Source of the DNA: Deinococcus piscis
GTDB lineage: Bacteria; Deinococcota; Deinococci; Deinococcales; Deinococcaceae
NCBI RefSeq assembly: GCF_014653275.1
Contig: NZ_BNAL01000031.1
Coordinates: forward strand, 1-32,606
Length of the DNA: 32,606 bases
Reading direction: 5' to 3'
Part shown: positions 1 to 8,919 of the stretch, piece after piece
Layout: the number at the start of each line of letters is the position of its first letter
How positions within the stretch are numbered: the first letter of the stretch is position 1
Notes under the pieces: model-generated
What the model was told of the DNA's origin: nothing
Databases searched by the model: none
The model's input: the letters and a program-made list of their open reading frames with translations, nothing else
Translations under genes and position numbers: made by a program

Positions 1-205
1 TTTTTCTGCCACCGTACAGTCCAGATTTCAACCCCATTGAGATGATGTTTTCCAAGCTCAAAGCTTGAATTCGGGCGGGCGAGTTCCGTGAGGTGGGTGC
101 CCTGATTCATGGCATTGGGAACGCGCTTTCAGCAGTGACCACACAAGACATTTCCGCCTGGATGACCCACGCCTATCCTGGAATATTCTTATGTCAAATG
201 CTCTA
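1..205 (+). mobile_element. 3' end of an IS630-family insertion sequence (left copy)
   Basis: The 3' part of an IS630-family element enters from outside the window. It contains the end of a transposase reading frame and a terminal repeat at about 190-203, followed by the TA dinucleotide (204-205) typical of IS630 target duplications. Bases 190-207 are the perfect reverse complement of 32540-32557 at the other end of the window, where the 5' end of a second copy in the same orientation starts. Host sequence resumes at 206. Confidence 0.85.
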
Positions 206-206
206 G
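3..206 (+). pseudogene. IS630-family transposase, C-terminal part, with in-frame stop
   Basis: Frame 3 encodes LPPYSPDFNPIEMMFSKLKA, the conserved C-terminal DDE-region block of IS630/Tc1-type transposases whose NPIE glutamate is catalytic. A TGA at 66-68 then interrupts the frame where family members usually have a residue such as Trp (KLKAW). After it the same frame continues as an intact, family-like tail (IRAGEFREVGALIHG... ending AWMTHAYPG...) up to a TAG at 204-206. One point mutation, TGG to TGA, would explain the break, so this copy is probably inactive. The N-terminal part is outside the window. The final TAG is made from the TA target dinucleotide plus the first flanking base. Confidence 0.75.
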
Positions 207-758
207 AATCACAAACTTCTGTGGCATCTCGGGTTGGCAGGCTGAGGGGAGATCCCTCTTTCCAGCCGGTGCCCACTCGACTGAGCCAAGGGCAGTGATG
301 TCGTGAAGTTCTCTGAATTCACCTTGTGATGTCAGATGCGCGTACAGGGAAGGCTGATTGCCTGATTGCAGCAAAATGTCCTTGCCACTGCACCCCACCC
401 GTTCAACTCTCCACCCACTTCCTACTTCATTTGGTAGGAGTAGATAGGGAGGGTTATCTGAACTGTCAACGGAGAAGATGTAGTAGCCATGTCCCAGTGG
501 GGTCTGGTAAGAATCGTAAAACCCTCTGGAAAACCCTGCCATGTCGCTGACCAGGAATGTTCCTACTGCACTAATGAATAGCACTGGTGCCAGACAAAGA
601 CCTGCTATGACCCAGATGGCTCCTAACGCCTGCTTCTTGTGCTTGTTGCCCGGGTGGCCCAGCATGTACCCAATCCCCCAAAACCCCAAAAGCATGAGGC
701 CTAGAAGGGCATAGGAGAGCAGCAAATATAGCATCCCCGTCAGTGTGCTCCCCCTCAC
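189..758 (-). CDS. Membrane protein of unknown function, C-terminus cut by IS
   Basis: I do not recognise the family. The 189-residue product starts with two hydrophobic membrane segments (about residues 9-32 and 45-70) separated by a short basic loop (GNKHKKQ), followed by a soluble domain of about 115 residues. The last residues, LEHLT, and the TAA stop at 189-191 are read from the IS630 terminal repeat, so the native C-terminus has been replaced. It lies 18 bases after the antiporter gene on the same strand and may be co-transcribed with it. The start at 758 is GTG. An ATG at 734, giving MLYLLLSYALLG, is an equally reasonable start. Confidence 0.6.
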   Translation of the reverse strand: MRGSTLTGMLYLLLSYALLGLMLLGFWGIGYMLGHPGNKHKKQALGAIWVIAGLCLAPVLFISAVGTFLVSDMAGFSRGFYDSYQTPLGHGYYIFSVDSSDNPPYLLLPNEVGSGWRVERVGCSGKDILLQSGNQPSLYAHLTSQGEFRELHDITALGSVEWAPAGKRDLPSACQPEMPQKFVILEHLT

Positions 759-776
759 ACTGACGCAATGTCCCGG

Positions 777-2675
777 CTAGCGCTCCATTCTCTCCGGGTC
801 GGCTACGTTGGTGGTGCCAGGCCCAGCGTCTTGTGGCTGTGGCTGAGTTGCGCGGCCCTCTGGCACAGTTCCCACGCCCCCTTCGGCGGGCACCAGCGCG
901 ATCATCACGGTGCCGGCGGGGGCTGTCTCGGGGAAGGTGGTTGCCACCTGGAAATCGTCGCCCTGGCCGTACAGCAGCAGCAGCGAGCCTTCGGGCAGCT
1001 CGGCGCGGTAGGTGGACAGGGGATACGCTCCGGTCAGGTGTGTGCGGCGCACGCGAGCCCCGGCCTTGAACAGCGTGTCCAGCTCGCGGTAAGTGGGCGC
1101 CGGGGCAAAAGCGCTGTTGGCCGAGTAGGTGTCCCCAATCTGGGTGCGGGTGCTGCCGCCAGGGCGCAGCTGAAAGACGCGGCTGCGTCCAAAGGACTTT
1201 TCGTATTTGCGGGCAATCAGCGTGTTGGCTTCGTCGTTGGAGGTGAGCGCAATCAGCTTGCCCAGGCCTTCTAGTGGCAGGGCGTCTGCGGCCTCGCTCA
1301 GCAAGCTGCCGTAGAGTCCGCCCAGGCCCTCGTACTTGGCGCTGGCGATGTTGGCCCGGTTGGTGTCGGCCAGCAGCACTTCAGCCCCTTCTTCTTTGAG
1401 GGCCAGGGCGATTTCGCGGGCCCAGGTGTGCGCCCCCACGATCACGAATCCGCGTGGCTCGGCCTGCGCCACGCCCAGGAGGCGGGCCACCGGCTTGGCC
1501 GTGAGGCTTGCCAGAATTACCGTGCCCACAATGACGGTGAACACCAGCGTCAGCAGTTGCTCGCCGCCCGGAATCCCCAGCTCGGTCAGGCGGCTGGCAA
1601 ACAGGGCGCTTACGGCGGCAGCCACGATCCCGCGCGGCCCCACGTAGCTGATAAAGGCCCGCTCGCGCAGGTTCAGGTTGCTGCCCGCCGTGCTGATCAG
1701 CACGCTGGCGGGCCGCACCACGGCCAGCATAAACAGCAGCAGCAGCAGCGGCGCAGGCTGGAACACCGCCCGCAGTGACTCTGTGGGGACATTGGCCGCC
1801 AGGGCCACAAAGATGGTGCTCAGCAAAATCACCACCACTTCTTCCTTGAAGTGCAGCAGCTCACTCAGGCGGGGAATCTTCATGTTGGCGGCCATCATGC
1901 CCATGATCGTGACCGACAGCAGCCCCGATTCCGGCACGAAAATGTCAGTCAGCCCAAAGGCCAGCAGCACCCAGGCCAGCACCGCCGGGTTGACCAGATG
2001 GTCGGGGATGATCTCGCGGCGCAGCGCCCAGATCATGCTGAGGCCCATCACCACCCCGAAGGCGGTCCCCACCCCGATAAAGGTGGCGAAGTGCACCAGC
2101 GTCGCCGTGAGCGCTTCGTCCCGGCTGCTGGAGCGCACCCACTCAAAGGCGATGGCGGCGGCCAGCACGCCGACTGGGTCAATCAGGATGCCTTCCCAGC
2201 GCAGCACGCCCCCCACGCGGGGATTGGGGCGGATGTTTTGCAGCAGCGGGGCGATCACGGTCGGGCCGGTCACGATGACCAGCGCCCCGAACAGCGCCGC
2301 CACGCCCCAGTTCAGCCCGGTGATAAAGTGCGCGCCGGTTGCGGCCAGTACCCAGGTCACCAGCGCCCCCACCGAAATCAGGCGGGTCACGGCCCGGCCA
2401 TGTCCGGCGATATCGCTGAACTTCAGGGTCAGGCCGCCCTCGAACAGAATCACGGCGACGGCCAGCGAGGTCAGGGTTTGTAGGCCGGAGCCCAGGACCG
2501 TGCCAGGATCAATCAGGTGCAGCAGCGGCCCCACCAGAAAGCCGATCAGCAGCAGCGGCAAAATGGCGGGAATCTTGAGCCGGGAAGCGAGAATCTGGGC
2601 CCCCAGCCCCAGCGCCACGACGATGGGGAGTGCCACCACCGCGTGCTCTAGAGCATGTGCGAAGTCAATCTGCAT
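777..2675 (-). CDS. Cation:proton antiporter, CPA1/NhaP type with RCK (TrkA-N) domain
   Basis: An inner-membrane exchanger of monovalent cations (Na+ or K+) for protons. The first ~400 of 632 residues are a polytopic membrane domain with NhaP-type signatures: TGPTVIAPLLQNIRPN, EGILIDPVGVLAAA (the acidic ion-binding segment) and YVGPRGIVAAAVSALFA. A Rossmann-like RCK domain follows, from GFVIVGAHTWAREIALAL through a DTN nucleotide-binding acidic position to ALTSNDEAN, suggesting control by a nucleotide or ligand. The tail is Pro/Gln-rich. I chose the ATG at 2675 (MQIDFAHALEH). The frame stays open to 2879, but the extra 68 residues are low-complexity and would run into the divergent mglB. The exact cation cannot be read from sequence. 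Confidence 0.88.
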   Translation of the reverse strand: MQIDFAHALEHAVVALPIVVALGLGAQILASRLKIPAILPLLLIGFLVGPLLHLIDPGTVLGSGLQTLTSLAVAVILFEGGLTLKFSDIAGHGRAVTRLISVGALVTWVLAATGAHFITGLNWGVAALFGALVIVTGPTVIAPLLQNIRPNPRVGGVLRWEGILIDPVGVLAAAIAFEWVRSSSRDEALTATLVHFATFIGVGTAFGVVMGLSMIWALRREIIPDHLVNPAVLAWVLLAFGLTDIFVPESGLLSVTIMGMMAANMKIPRLSELLHFKEEVVVILLSTIFVALAANVPTESLRAVFQPAPLLLLLFMLAVVRPASVLISTAGSNLNLRERAFISYVGPRGIVAAAVSALFASRLTELGIPGGEQLLTLVFTVIVGTVILASLTAKPVARLLGVAQAEPRGFVIVGAHTWAREIALALKEEGAEVLLADTNRANIASAKYEGLGGLYGSLLSEAADALPLEGLGKLIALTSNDEANTLIARKYEKSFGRSRVFQLRPGGSTRTQIGDTYSANSAFAPAPTYRELDTLFKAGARVRRTHLTGAYPLSTYRAELPEGSLLLLYGQGDDFQVATTFPETAPAGTVMIALVPAEGGVGTVPEGRATQPQPQDAGPGTTNVADPERMER

Positions 2676-2849
2676 GCTGCCCAGTATGCGGTCTGTGGTC
2701 CCATAGCCGGAGCCGGTTGCCCCTGAGCTGGGCGTAGAATGCCCCTTCTGGGCGGCGCTGCCCCGCCAGGTTAGCGCCGCTGGTTTGCGTCCAGCCCAGC
2801 CGCCCTTCATGAGCTGAAGCTTTGTCAGGCTCCCGTGCCAGCCTTTTCT

Positions 2850-2855
2850 TATACT
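2850..2855 (+). promoter_or_regulatory. -10 element TATACT of mglBA
   Basis: TATACT ends 10 bases before the mglB ATG and there is no Shine-Dalgarno, so the transcript probably starts at or just before the ATG. No well-spaced -35 is seen; a TTGTCA at 2822-2827 is 22 bases away. Confidence 0.6.
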
Positions 2856-2865
2856 GGGGCTCACG

Positions 2866-3351
<486 letters not shown>

Positions 3352-3369
3352 GGGACAAGGGGTAAAGAC

Positions 3370-3960
<591 letters not shown>

Positions 3961-3974
3961 AGCAGCGAACGCGA

Positions 3975-4015
3975 AAGAAGCCAGGGAGCCCGCATCTGGG
4001 GTTCCCTGGCTTCTT
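3975..4015. terminator. Long hairpin between convergent mglA and sodC
   Basis: Arms 3975-3991 and 3999-4015 pair over 17 positions with one G-T wobble, around a 7-base loop. The outer part is AAGAAGCCAGGGA. It lies 14 bases after the mglA stop and 36 bases after the sodC stop on the other strand, so it probably ends both transcripts. There is only a weak T-rich tail on either side. Confidence 0.8.
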
Positions 4016-4051
4016 CGTTGAGCGGTCAGAACCCCTGCGCTGGAAGCTGGC

Positions 4052-4786
4052 CTAGTTGCTGGCGGTCTCAATCACACCGCACAGCACCCGCGCCCCGGAG
4101 TTGCCCGCCGGGTTGGTCTGGTAATCGTCTTCGCCCGCGTGGACAATCAGTGAGCGGCCCACGACGCCCGTATCACCCTGCACGCTGAACTTGCGGGTGC
4201 TGAAGTCGGCCCGGCCCCGGCCATCCGCGCCCACCTCCAGCATGGGGAGGTCGCCAGCGTGGGCCTGGGTGGTGGGAGTCTCAGGCGTGGCGTGCTTGCC
4301 GGTGGCGGCGGGGTCAAAGTGCCCTTCAGCCGCACCAAAGACGGTGGGTTTGCCGTCTACGACCTTGTCGCTGCACTGGCCTACAGCATGCACATGCATA
4401 CCGTGCTTGCCGGGAGTCAGGCCCTCGGCCTGCACGCTGACCAGCAGTTCGTTGCCGGGCAGCTGGCTAAAGGTGACAGCTCCCTTGACGGCTCCGCTGG
4501 CATCACGCAGCTGAGCTGTAGCAGTGGTCAGGCCCATGCCGCCGCTGGTAGCCGCCGCAGTTTCTGTGGCTGTCTGTGACGCAGTAGTGGGGGCCGTGAC
4601 AGTAGATGCCGTGACGGTAGTTGTAGACGCAGCAGCCGGAGTGGCTACAGGAGCGCGGGGGACAGTCACCGGAGCAGGGGCGGCCACCGGGGCCGGGGCG
4701 GGCACATAGCCACCGCCAGCAGCGGCCAGGCTGCTCAGCGAGAGGGCGGCCAGGGGCAAGAGCAGCAGGGTGCGGGTACGGTTCAT
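4052..4786 (-). CDS. sodC: Secreted Cu/Zn superoxide dismutase
   Basis: Converts superoxide to H2O2 and O2 outside the cytoplasm. The 244-residue product has an Sec-type signal peptide (MNRTRTLLLLPLAALSLSSLAAA), then a long Pro/Ala/Thr/Val-rich linker to about residue 85, then the SodC fold. Metal-site motifs are visible: GMHVHAVGQC (two Cu ligands and a disulfide Cys), GHFDP (bridging His), HAGDLP (Zn site), LIVHAGEDDY (fourth Cu His) and GARVLCGVIE (active-site Arg and second disulfide Cys). The ATG at 4786 is chosen because GGAGG lies 7 bases upstream. The linker resembles those that hold exoproteins away from the envelope. A SodC-propeller fusion follows upstream on the same strand. Confidence 0.93.
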   Translation of the reverse strand: MNRTRTLLLLPLAALSLSSLAAAGGGYVPAPAPVAAPAPVTVPRAPVATPAAASTTTVTASTVTAPTTASQTATETAAATSGGMGLTTATAQLRDASGAVKGAVTFSQLPGNELLVSVQAEGLTPGKHGMHVHAVGQCSDKVVDGKPTVFGAAEGHFDPAATGKHATPETPTTQAHAGDLPMLEVGADGRGRADFSTRKFSVQGDTGVVGRSLIVHAGEDDYQTNPAGNSGARVLCGVIETASN

Positions 4787-5108
4787 GGTGGACCTCCATC
4801 GGGAAAGCAAAGCGGGTAGGGGCGAAAAGGAAAACTGCGCCGCATCGGCCCGGAAATGGCCCACGCGGCAACCTATAACTGTTGTGAGGTGCTGCCAGTA
4901 TGGCCTGCGTTTCCGCCACCGTCCAGCTGCCCAGCCTTGAGGTCCTGCTCAGCAAGTTCTTGACAAGTACTCAGTGAGCGGGGCACCCTGCACTGCCCAA
5001 AAAAAGCTGCCCCGCCGCTGGCTGTGGGCAGCGGGGCAGGGCGTGGGACAAGAGGTTCTCATTTGGAGGACCGGCAGCCTCAGAGGGGAGGGCCGATCAC
5101 TCTGGGTG
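4787..5108. other. 322-base intergenic region upstream of sodC
   Basis: It holds the GGAGG ribosome site of sodC (minus strand, just above 4786) and the rho-independent terminator of the upstream SodC-propeller gene (4999-5039). A TATAGG on the minus strand near 4875 could be a distant sodC -10, but I see no matching -35. No convincing small gene or RNA is seen in the rest. Confidence 0.5.
4999..5039 (-). terminator. Rho-independent terminator of the SodC-propeller operon
   Basis: On the minus strand a 9-bp GC-rich stem (CTGCCCCGC with GCGGGGCAG, arms 5031-5039 and 5007-5015) is followed by a run of seven T (A at 4999-5005). It sits about 70 bases after the stop at 5109. Confidence 0.9.
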
Positions 5109-6545
5109 TTAGAACGCGCTGAAGCGGGTCAGGCGGAACGGGGTTTCAGGTGTGCCACCCTCTCGCCGGTCCAGCTGTGCCTGGGTGACCACTAGGTCGC
5201 TGCCGACCACAGTCAGGGTGGCAGGGAAGCGCAGCCCGGCCAGCGGTTCTTCGGCGGCGAGCTGGGCGCTGGTCCAGTCGGCGTTCAGGCGCACCCGGCT
5301 GATCACCTGGTCGCGGTTGCGGGCCACATACAGGTCTTGGCCGCGCAGCACCAGGCCGTCGGCGTTCTTCAGGCCAGTCAGTACCTTACGGACTGCCTTG
5401 GTCCGCAGGTCCACGCGCCACAGGTCGCCGGTGTTGCTCTGAGCGATAAGGAGGGCGCGGCCATCCGGCGTTGCCACGATGCCGTTGAGGTTGTCGCCTT
5501 CGCCATAGCGAATCGGGGTTTTGGTCAGGTCCAGCCAGGCGCTTAGCCGCAGGTCCGGTGAGACGCGGTAAATCACCGGGCGGCGGCTGTCGGTCACATA
5601 GACGTGTCCGTCCGGGGCCAGCGCCAGGTCATTGATGAAAGCGGCGGGGCTTTTCGGTGTTTCCAGCACTTTGAGCGTCACACCGTAGCGGTCCAGCACG
5701 CTGACGGTGCCCTCGGCGCCGCCGGCAATCCACAGCCGGCCCTGGCTGTCTACCTTCAGGTCCAGCGCCGCCCGCCGGCCCAGAGCACCGCCCCGGCTGT
5801 ACAGGCTGGTTTCACCACTGGCCGCGTTCACAGCGTAGATGTCACCGGTCTGGGCGCTGCCGGTGAGCAGCAGGTTTCGCCCCGCGTCATAGGTGACGCC
5901 CTCAGGGAAGGTCTGCCAGCCGGGCAGCGGATAGTCGCGCACGCTCAGGCCCTGGCGGTCCACGGTGCCACACAGCACGCGCCCACCCGACTTGCCAGCG
6001 GGGTCAGAAGCGTAATCGTCGGCGTTCGCGTGGATGACCAGGGTGCGGTTCAGGATGCCGTTTTCGCCCCTGAGGCTGATCTTGTCGGTCACGAAGCTGG
6101 CCCTGCCGGTGCCGTTCTCGCCTACGGTCAGCATCGGCAGGTCGCCGCCGTGGCCCAGTTCATTGGCGGCAGTGGGCTTGTCGTGATTGTGGCTCATGGC
6201 CGGGTCAAAGTGAGGTCCAGCTCCGCCGAACGGCACCACCGTATTCGTGGCTGCGTCCACGCCGGGGGCGCAGGCGCTGAACTCGTGAATGTGCATGCCG
6301 TGATTGCCGGGGGCCAGGCTGCGCACCTGCACGTTCACCCGCACACCGTCCTCACGCTGCACGAAGGCGGCTTCCCCCTGGGGGCGGCCCTGTGTATCCA
6401 CCAGGAGGGCGCGGGCATTCAGCGGCCCCACGGTGTCGGCGGTTATGGACGCGGTGGGAGCAGGTGCGGTCTGAGCCTGCGCCAGGCTTCCGGCGGTCAG
6501 GCCCAGGGTGAGCAGGGGCCATAGGGCTAGCATCTTCTGGCGCAT
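5109..6545 (-). CDS. SodC-like domain fused to a beta-propeller, exported
   Basis: A 478-residue exported protein with a signal peptide ending LTAGSLAQAQ. Residues ~40-200 are a Cu/Zn superoxide dismutase domain with the expected ligands: GMHIHEFSAC, GPHFDPAMSHNHD, HGGDLPML, LVIHANADDY and GGRVLCGTV. Residues ~205-478 are an SMP-30/NHL-type beta-propeller with repeated blades (for example FPEGVTYDAGRNLLLTGS, FINDLALAPDGHVYVTDS, NLNGIVATPDGRALLIAQ). Such propellers are lactonases or ligand-binding platforms. It starts directly at the TAA of the PQQ-type dehydrogenase gene (TAA then ATG, no gap), so the two are one operon and probably act together outside the membrane. The substrate of the propeller is unknown. 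Confidence 0.88.
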   Translation of the reverse strand: MRQKMLALWPLLTLGLTAGSLAQAQTAPAPTASITADTVGPLNARALLVDTQGRPQGEAAFVQREDGVRVNVQVRSLAPGNHGMHIHEFSACAPGVDAATNTVVPFGGAGPHFDPAMSHNHDKPTAANELGHGGDLPMLTVGENGTGRASFVTDKISLRGENGILNRTLVIHANADDYASDPAGKSGGRVLCGTVDRQGLSVRDYPLPGWQTFPEGVTYDAGRNLLLTGSAQTGDIYAVNAASGETSLYSRGGALGRRAALDLKVDSQGRLWIAGGAEGTVSVLDRYGVTLKVLETPKSPAAFINDLALAPDGHVYVTDSRRPVIYRVSPDLRLSAWLDLTKTPIRYGEGDNLNGIVATPDGRALLIAQSNTGDLWRVDLRTKAVRKVLTGLKNADGLVLRGQDLYVARNRDQVISRVRLNADWTSAQLAAEEPLAGLRFPATLTVVGSDLVVTQAQLDRREGGTPETPFRLTRFSAF

Positions 6546-7796
6546 TTACTTGCCTCCCGTGTACTGCACGCGGTAAATCACGCCGCTCTGGTCGTCGGTG
6601 AACAGCAGGCTGCCGTCGGTGTAGGTGGCAATACCGGCCACGCGGCCAAACTGCTTCCAGGTGCCGTCTTCGGGGAACACGAAGCCGGTCACGAACGGCT
6701 CGATGCCGGTGGGCCGGTTCTGCCCGTCAAACACGGCCCGCACGATTTCGTAGCCGCTCGGCTCCGAACGGTTCCATGACCCGCGCATGGCGGCGAAGGC
6801 GTCGCCCCGGTACTCGGCGGGGAACTGCTCGCCCCGGTAGAACTCCATACCGATGGCCGCCGCGTGGGCGTCATAGTTCAGCACACTGCTGGCGGTCTGG
6901 GCACAGTAGCCCTGCTTGGTGATCAGGCCCGGAATCTGGCTGGAGTTGGTGTAGGGGTCAGGATTCCGGTCACCGTAGCAAAAGGGCCAGCCGTAATTCT
7001 TGCCGCGCTCAATCCGGTTCAGTTCCTCGGGCGGGATGTTGTCGCCGTGCCAGTCGGCCCCCTGGTCAAAGCCGTACAGCTGCCCGGTGCCAGGCTGAAA
7101 ATCAAAACCGATGGTGTGGCGCAGGCCGCTGGCGTACACTTCGCGCCACTGTCCGTCCGGGTGCACCCGCAAAATGGTGGCTTCTTCGGGGTTCTGGGTG
7201 GGGGTGTCGTTGTTGGTGGAACCGAACGACACGTACAGGTAGCCGTCGGGGCCCCAGCGCAGGCCACGGGCGGGGTGCTGCCCGGCGTCGGGGAAGCCGT
7301 CGGCAAACACGCGCGGCGTGCTGAGGCTGCCGCCCGCCAGGATGTCCATGACCCATACGGTCTTTTCGCCCACGGCGTACAGCTTGCCGCCTTTCACGTC
7401 CAGGCCGTGAACCAGCTTCAGGTTTTTCGCCACCTGGCGGCGCTCTGGCTGGCTGAACTGGCCGTCACCATTGCGGTCCTTGAGATACCAGATATCGCCC
7501 TGTTGGCGGCGGGTCAGGTAAATGCCGCCGTCAGGCATCACATGCATCATGCGGGCATTGCCCAGTCCCGAAGCCATCACGCTTAGCTCGAAGCCAGCCG
7601 GCACTTTCAGGCGGCTGAGCTGCTCCTGGCCAAAGCCCAGCGGGACCGGCTCAAAGCGGGTGGCCGTCACGGTGGCGGCGGGTTCAGGCGCAGGAAGAGG
7701 GCGGGGCTGCGGCGCGTCTGTCTGGGCAGACGCAGTATTAAGCAGGGCGGTGCTGGACAGCGCCAGCAAAGCGCCCAGGGTCAAGAGCTTGTTCAT
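6546..7796 (-). CDS. PQQ-dependent sugar dehydrogenase family (glucose/sorbosone type), exported
   Basis: A 416-residue exported beta-propeller of the soluble glucose/sorbosone dehydrogenase family, which oxidises sugars with pyrroloquinoline quinone. The signal peptide is MNKLLTLGALLALSSTALLN... ending ASAQ. Family signatures are ARGLRWGPDGYLYVSFGS, the Gly/Trp-rich GADWHGDNIPPEELNRIE, NYGWPFCYGDRNPDP and AAMRGSWNRSEPSGYEIVR near the C-terminus. The ATG at 7796 has GGAGG 8 bases upstream. The downstream SodC-propeller gene starts on the base after the stop. Oxidation could generate superoxide or H2O2, which would give the SodC domain a role; this is inference. True substrate and cofactor use are not shown by sequence. 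Confidence 0.85.
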   Translation of the reverse strand: MNKLLTLGALLALSSTALLNTASAQTDAPQPRPLPAPEPAATVTATRFEPVPLGFGQEQLSRLKVPAGFELSVMASGLGNARMMHVMPDGGIYLTRRQQGDIWYLKDRNGDGQFSQPERRQVAKNLKLVHGLDVKGGKLYAVGEKTVWVMDILAGGSLSTPRVFADGFPDAGQHPARGLRWGPDGYLYVSFGSTNNDTPTQNPEEATILRVHPDGQWREVYASGLRHTIGFDFQPGTGQLYGFDQGADWHGDNIPPEELNRIERGKNYGWPFCYGDRNPDPYTNSSQIPGLITKQGYCAQTASSVLNYDAHAAAIGMEFYRGEQFPAEYRGDAFAAMRGSWNRSEPSGYEIVRAVFDGQNRPTGIEPFVTGFVFPEDGTWKQFGRVAGIATYTDGSLLFTDDQSGVIYRVQYTGGK

Positions 7797-7946
7797 GGGA
7801 AGTCCTCCGGCCCCCACTATCGCCCTGAGTGCGGCCTGACTGGTGCGGAAAAACCACTTTCTGAGAAACGGGGTAGGGAGAGTTAAAGCCAGCGGAGCCC
7901 TGCAATTCGCAGTTGTCTGGCTCGCGCTGCTTGCATCAGCACCCGC

Positions 7947-8801
7947 TCAGCGCGGCACAAACAGGGGCAGCCCGCTGGGCTCCAGGGCCCCGACCTCTAT
8001 GGCGCGGCGGTGCAGTTCGCGTACGGCCCGCTCACCCAGGTCACCCACGTCCTCGCTGAACTCGTTCACATACAGGTCAATGTGGGCCTGCATCACCGCG
8101 TCATCCATCTCCAGCGCGTGCTGGCGGATGTAGCCTTTGGCCTCCTGCGGGTGTGCCCAGGCGTAGGCGATGGACTCGCGCACCGCCTGCTGCACCGCCT
8201 GCTGCATAGGCAGCGGCAGGTCGCGGCGCACCAGAATCGCGCCCAGCGGCAGCGGCAATCTGGTTTCGCCCTCCCACCACTCGCCCATGTCGCGCACCCG
8301 CACTAGCCCGTGCTGCGGATAGGTAAAGCGCGACTCGTGGATGATCAGCCCGGCGTCCAGCGGTTCGCCGCCGTATTCGCCGCGCTCTACGGCGGGCATG
8401 ACCTCATCAAAGCGCATGTGTACAGGAATGGCGCCCGGCCAGGCCAGCCGCAGCAGCAGCTCGGCGGTGGTCAGGCGGCCCGGCGAGGCCACCCGCCGCC
8501 CGTTCAGGTCACCCAGCGGCTCACGCGCCACCACCAGCGGCCCCACACCCCGCCCCAGTGCCCCACCGGAGCGCAGCGCCACGTAGCGGTCCATCACGCC
8601 GAAGTAGGCCCGGTAGCTGATCTTGGTCAGTGGGAGCCGGCCCGTGGCGGCCCAGTCGTTGAGGGTCTGCACGTCGCTCAGCACTTCGCGGATGGGCGCA
8701 GGTGTGATGACCTGCCCCGCTTGCAGTGCATAGAAGATAAAGGTGTCGTTGGGGCAAAAGGAGTAGCCCAGGTCCAGGGCGGCAGGGGGTGGCGCAGACA
8801 T
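7947..8801 (-). CDS. mqnD: 1,4-dihydroxy-6-naphthoate synthase (futalosine pathway)
   Basis: MqnD converts cyclic dehypoxanthine futalosine to 1,4-dihydroxy-6-naphthoate, a step of the futalosine route to menaquinone. The 284-residue cytoplasmic protein has the periplasmic-binding-protein-like fold of the family, with N-terminal LDLGYSFCPNDTFIFYAL, the PLTKISYRAY segment, VASPGRLTTAELLLRLAW, DAGLIIHESRFTY (catalytic His region) and LPLPLGAILVRRDLP. Its length is usual for MqnD. I start at the ATG at 8801 (MSAPPPAALDLGYS) because a TACCCT -10 lies 7 bases upstream; the frame is open to 8870. The other mqn genes are not in the window. Confidence 0.93.
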   Translation of the reverse strand: MSAPPPAALDLGYSFCPNDTFIFYALQAGQVITPAPIREVLSDVQTLNDWAATGRLPLTKISYRAYFGVMDRYVALRSGGALGRGVGPLVVAREPLGDLNGRRVASPGRLTTAELLLRLAWPGAIPVHMRFDEVMPAVERGEYGGEPLDAGLIIHESRFTYPQHGLVRVRDMGEWWEGETRLPLPLGAILVRRDLPLPMQQAVQQAVRESIAYAWAHPQEAKGYIRQHALEMDDAVMQAHIDLYVNEFSEDVGDLGERAVRELHRRAIEVGALEPSGLPLFVPR

Positions 8802-8808
8802 CCTGTCC

Positions 8809-8814
8809 AGGGTA
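8809..8814 (-). promoter_or_regulatory. -10 element TACCCT of mqnD
   Basis: The hexamer ends 7 bases before the mqnD ATG on the minus strand, fitting a leaderless transcript. It supports the start at 8801. Confidence 0.45.
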
Positions 8815-8906
8815 AGCCAAGGAGCAGGGCAGAGATGTGGGCTGCGTGCCGCCTTAATCTGCTCGCGCATGCTGTCAGGCGCTGAGATTTGTTAGAGGGA
8901 CGGGCC

Positions 8907-8912
8907 TACCCT
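8907..8912 (+). promoter_or_regulatory. -10 element TACCCT of the CAP lipoprotein gene
   Basis: The hexamer ends 7 bases before the ATG at 8920 and no Shine-Dalgarno is present, so a leaderless start is likely. Confidence 0.45.
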
Positions 8913-8919
8913 GCTCCAT

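Noticed and set aside
1678..2706. 342-residue open frame on the plus strand opposite the antiporter
   Set aside because: It is a long antisense shadow produced by high GC. The composition is Ser/Ala/Thr/Arg-rich with no domain, while the minus strand shows clear antiporter motifs.
5604..6524. 306-residue plus-strand frame opposite the SodC-propeller gene
   Set aside because: Antisense shadow; the minus strand carries metal-ligand motifs and propeller blades.
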